The position numbers and the translations under genes are program-made. Below, piece by piece: positions 60,501-64,000 of a DNA stretch of 64,000 nucleotides (within the stretch, counting starts at the first letter, position 1; every line of letters starts with the position of its first letter). Location of the stretch: positions 10,512,649-10,576,648 of the forward strand of contig NW_025062477.1 of assembly GCF_000002995.4 (NCBI RefSeq). The letters are read 5' to 3'. Under the pieces are notes generated by a model. It saw only the letters and a program-made list of their open reading frames with translations, was not told where the DNA came from and did no database searches. Origin of the DNA: Brugia malayi. Taxonomy: Eukaryota > Nematoda > Chromadorea > Rhabditida > Onchocercidae.

Positions 60501-63500
60501 CACTAGACTCACATTAGATGCGACATATTTCATATCGCGCACTTAATGCGCAGCAGCTGGCGTAAGAACTAACTGCTTAAAAAGATGTTGACAATATTGA
60601 CAGTAACACTTTGTTTTTCTAATTTGTGCAGAAAAGCATACCATTCCATTCAAAAAACCAAGCTCCGACGAACTTCTGATCATTTCTTTTTGAGCAAGTA
60701 AAAAAAAGCAAGAAAACAAGTAAAAATTTCCATTCTAGAAAATGGGACACAATTTGGGCATTCTTCGCAAACATGAGAGTAGCAATCAGACGTTTTCGTG
60801 GCATCAGAATGCAGTGAACATTTTATAATTTCATTTTATCATTGGATTTTATAATATTTTCTTTATTTAGTATAATATCATAATATCACAGGAATGTATA
60901 AACATACAGGAATGTATAGACAGTAAATTTTTGAAGACGAGCGTTTAAATATATAAAATGCGCTTACAACTGTCGCGAATTTCAATTTCGCGAAAACTTT
61001 TAACCAATTTCATAATATCATAAATTATCTCTCCTTTTAAAATTGTAAACAATATTACGGTTTCAAAAATCATCTCTTCATAAATTTGGCTTCTTAAGAT
61101 TTATTACTCACGTAATTGTATGTAAAATTGAAATTAGCTTTCATTTTAATCTCTTCTTTGTAAACACTTCTAACTCTTCACACATGTGTTTTTTATCTTA
61201 GACACGCCCAATCCTCACTCATATAAATTCAATTCTAATAAAAAAATAAAATTGATTGTCATTATTGTCGACTATAATCTCTCATAACCAATCTAAATTT
61301 CTTCCAATTTTATAAAGTCTATTTCTACTGTTCAGGTTACTGATAATACGTTAAATAAAAAATATTTATTAATCTTTCTGCTGTATTACAATTATTCGAG
61401 TATCAAACGACAAACCTTTCACGATAACAACTGAAATAAACAATTTGTTGTGCAAGAGCTAATATAAAAAAAAAAAATCATAAGTGAGAGAAAAGTATTC
61501 ACCTAGTACAAATGTGCATCCACTCCAATAAAATATGCAATTTTCAACTAAGTATATCATATAGAAAAGGATCAGGATAACACTTACATTTTAAGCCTAG
61601 GAAGATACTTATACCTATACTTATTAATGGACCAAAATGTGTTGACAGTGGTGACAATAACGCTTCAGTGATAATATGGTAGTAATAGAGAAAGGAATAC
61701 TTCATTGCACTCTTGGCAAAATTGCTATTGTTTTTCTGAATTGTGAAAGATATGAAGAAAAACATTCGTTCCGTCCACAAAGCCAAAATGCGACGAACTG
61801 CTTTTGGCATAATAAAACAACATCTAAAAAATCTTCATTCCAAAAAGCGGTACACAATTTGGACATTTTCGCTACATCAATTAATAATTTAAGAAAAATT
61901 AGTTAATAATTTGAAGGAAAATTAACTCACTCAAGAAATCAATATTTCTCTTCTTTTAATACTCTATCGTTAGACAACAGAATAAAATTCAAATCTAGTT
62001 TCATCTATGTAACTTATTTCTAACCAAAAAAATACGTAATATGGTCAAAGTATTGTCACATTAAACCAAATGTCTGTTCATCTACCTTCTGAAATTTTTT
62101 ATTCAAAATAAAACTTCTAAGGTGCTAAATACTTACTAGAATTAATGATAACTGAGGGTGAAGCAACAAGTTCGAAAATACATGAAAGTGTATTTGCACG
62201 TTTCGTCTCAAGTTATAAAAGATATTCTATGAATCACAATATGCCAATTTATTGTAAATTATAAAATAGTTTTCATTAAACCAATTGATAGGTCTTTTCG
62301 ATTAGAGAGCACATTCCAAATCTCAGAGAGACCCCAAAAATATTTATAAATATGAACAAATATTTCTTTCTGAAAGTCTGAAATAGCCTACTTCAGCGTA
62401 TATTTTAAAACAGCCAATTGATAGGCCGGCATTCTGCCGTCATCAAATTAAAATATTTAGGTACCAATTAAAAGATCACTTTAATTTTCATAAAATTATA
62501 TAATGCAGTGAAAGAAGTCCTAGACACCAAACGGCAAAAGCACTGACAATAAATAATAGTATGAAGTGAGACCGGAAAAAATAACGAAAGGGAGAATCAT
62601 ATTGAAAAATTAATTAATAATTTGAAAAAAAAAATATTTTTGTTACCAGGAATTCCTCGGCAAAAAATTCTTCTATGGTTTTTATGCACTACCAACGATA
62701 AAACTTGAAAATGATTAGGAAATTAAAGTTAATAACATGTAGTCAAAATGTAAAACAAATGCTAAATATCCGTTCTACAACCAATCTTTCATTACAAAGT
62801 TTACGACAGTTTAACTAATTAATCGAAGTGATTTTGTAACATGTCGAAACAATTTGTAACCAATCTATAAGACGGAAATTTTATGGAATAAAGATTGTTA
62901 TTCCTAACATCAATGATTATTCCATTTAAAATTGTGTCATAAATAATTATATAACTTTATCTTCCAAACTAAACTGCAACTAATCTTGCATGCATTCTGC
63001 TTGTTCATCAGTCATCTGTAAAGTGATTTGTTACAAGCCAATGTCCACTATATAACCTGTTGTCTCGGCTTAATACTCCTCTACAACCTACTGTTCTCTA
63101 TCGAACGACAATCTGAAGCAGTCCCAAGCAAATTTCTAATACGACCGACTACCCATGACTCTAGTTTACGTCTATCAGTTAGCTACAGTTACTTCATCGT
63201 TGAACAAAATAAAATCTCCCGCCATGTCTCTTGCAAATACTTTGGTCAAATGCTCATATCTCCAAAGAATTTTGATTTCATGATTTTATTTTAAAATGAC
63301 CCTGTATTATTTCAAGTTGTTTCAGAACATGATCATCATTCCTTGGTGATGAACGCGAACTCTGAGAATGTTTTTGATTTGTAGATTTTTTCTTTTACGG
63401 AAAAAAGAGCTATCATCACAATTAGACTCAGCTAATACAGAGTCCGATCATCGCTTCCATCGACTCATTACAATGTCAACATTTCACTTTCATTCTCTTA

Positions 63501-64000
63501 CTCATCATATCTTGCGAGCGAACCCAATCTGGATGCCTTTCCCTTACCCATCATATCTCGAGGACATATAACGCTGCAATTTACATTTGGCCAAATACCT
63601 TCACTTGCATTGGGCATCTGTCAGGAATTAAATTTATTTGCATGAAAAAACACCATAAGTGATTAACCAAACAATGTGCTTGCAAAATTTGTTTCATAAA
63701 GTAATTTGAGTTCTCATCTAAGAGAATATTAGAGGCAGTCAGTATAATTCGATAACCTTTTGTCTCACAATGATGAAAGTAAGGACATACAGCACTCACT
63801 CGATGTACATTAGCCATCAACAAGTGAAAGACCGAAGGAATGTAGAAGCAACTGAGAGAGACAAAGGGAGCAATTATTCCAGAGAGAAAACGATAACGAA
63901 GAAAGAGAGAAGAAGGGGCGAAAACTTGCCTGACACACTAATAATATACGATTAAGTGAGGGAGGGTAAAGTGCTTAAACTAAAAAGAAAAAAAAGCAGT
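57587..64000 (+). repeat. Tandem duplication unit 2 (truncated by window end)
   Basis: Direct copy of unit 1; 6,414 bases fall in the window. The only difference found is eight instead of nine A's in the run near 63988-63995 (56609-56617 in unit 1). The remaining ~970 bases of the unit, including the TATA element, lie beyond the window if present. Confidence 0.97.
58211..60418 (+). CDS. Signal-peptide-bearing C2H2 zinc-finger protein, locus copy 2
   Basis: Exact copy of the gene at 50832-53039. Exons: 58211-58787, 58853-59062, 59265-59456, then terminal 59615-59886 or 60150-60418. The predicted proteins are identical, so the copies cannot be told apart by sequence. A TATATATATAAG element at 56755, in the right end of unit 1, lies about 1.45 kb upstream of this copy. 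Copy 1 has different DNA at that distance, so if both are real the two genes may have different promoters. Confidence 0.72.

Overview
The window reads as AT-rich nuclear DNA of a multicellular eukaryote, most likely a nematode and perhaps a clade III (filarial-type) species. The grounds are short 'TTTCAG'/'TTTTAG' acceptors, acceptor-like sites about 30-145 bases upstream of several start codons that look like spliced-leader trans-splice sites, a many-exon nematode-style Na+/H+ exchanger, and abundant A/T homopolymers and simple repeats. The species call is inference; no search could be run. Most genes here are split into small exons, so single-frame reading misses them; the models below were assembled by hand from splice sites and reading phase.

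Layout. 0-5.6 kb: two paralogous three-exon genes for small secreted proteins (89 and 93 aa) inside a diverged segmental duplication, separated by three diverged repeat units that each carry a TATAAAA box, plus LTR-element relics. 6.1-6.5 kb: weak coding islands on the minus strand. 9.13 kb: an intact tRNA-Leu(AAG). 9.3-24.7 kb: long AT-rich, microsatellite-rich DNA with no gene I can support. 24.8-34.2 kb: a complete 16-exon plasma-membrane-type Na+/H+ exchanger (SLC9/NHX), with a palindromic 26-bp minisatellite in intron 6 and a possible alternative last exon at 36.3 kb. 36.7-37.65 kb: a four-exon minus-strand gene for a 140-aa probable coiled-coil protein. 38.9-40.9 kb: a decayed BEL/Pao-like LTR retroelement with head-to-head LTR copies. 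41.4-44.85 kb: a nine-exon minus-strand M14 zinc carboxypeptidase with a signal peptide, no propeptide, one broken splice acceptor and a missing substrate-binding tyrosine. 45-50.2 kb: AT-rich DNA turning into a less homopolymeric region with small unassigned ORFs.

50,208 to the window end: a 7,379-bp direct tandem duplication with copies identical wherever I compared them, except one base in a poly-A run. Each copy carries a gene with a signal peptide and an acidic Ser-rich N-terminal exon, two tandemly duplicated linker exons, and two alternative terminal exons that each encode three C2H2-type zinc fingers. Decayed finger-like relics lie downstream. This duplicated locus of signal-peptide-bearing zinc-finger genes is the most unusual content here. 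A false (haplotype) duplication in the assembly has to be excluded first.
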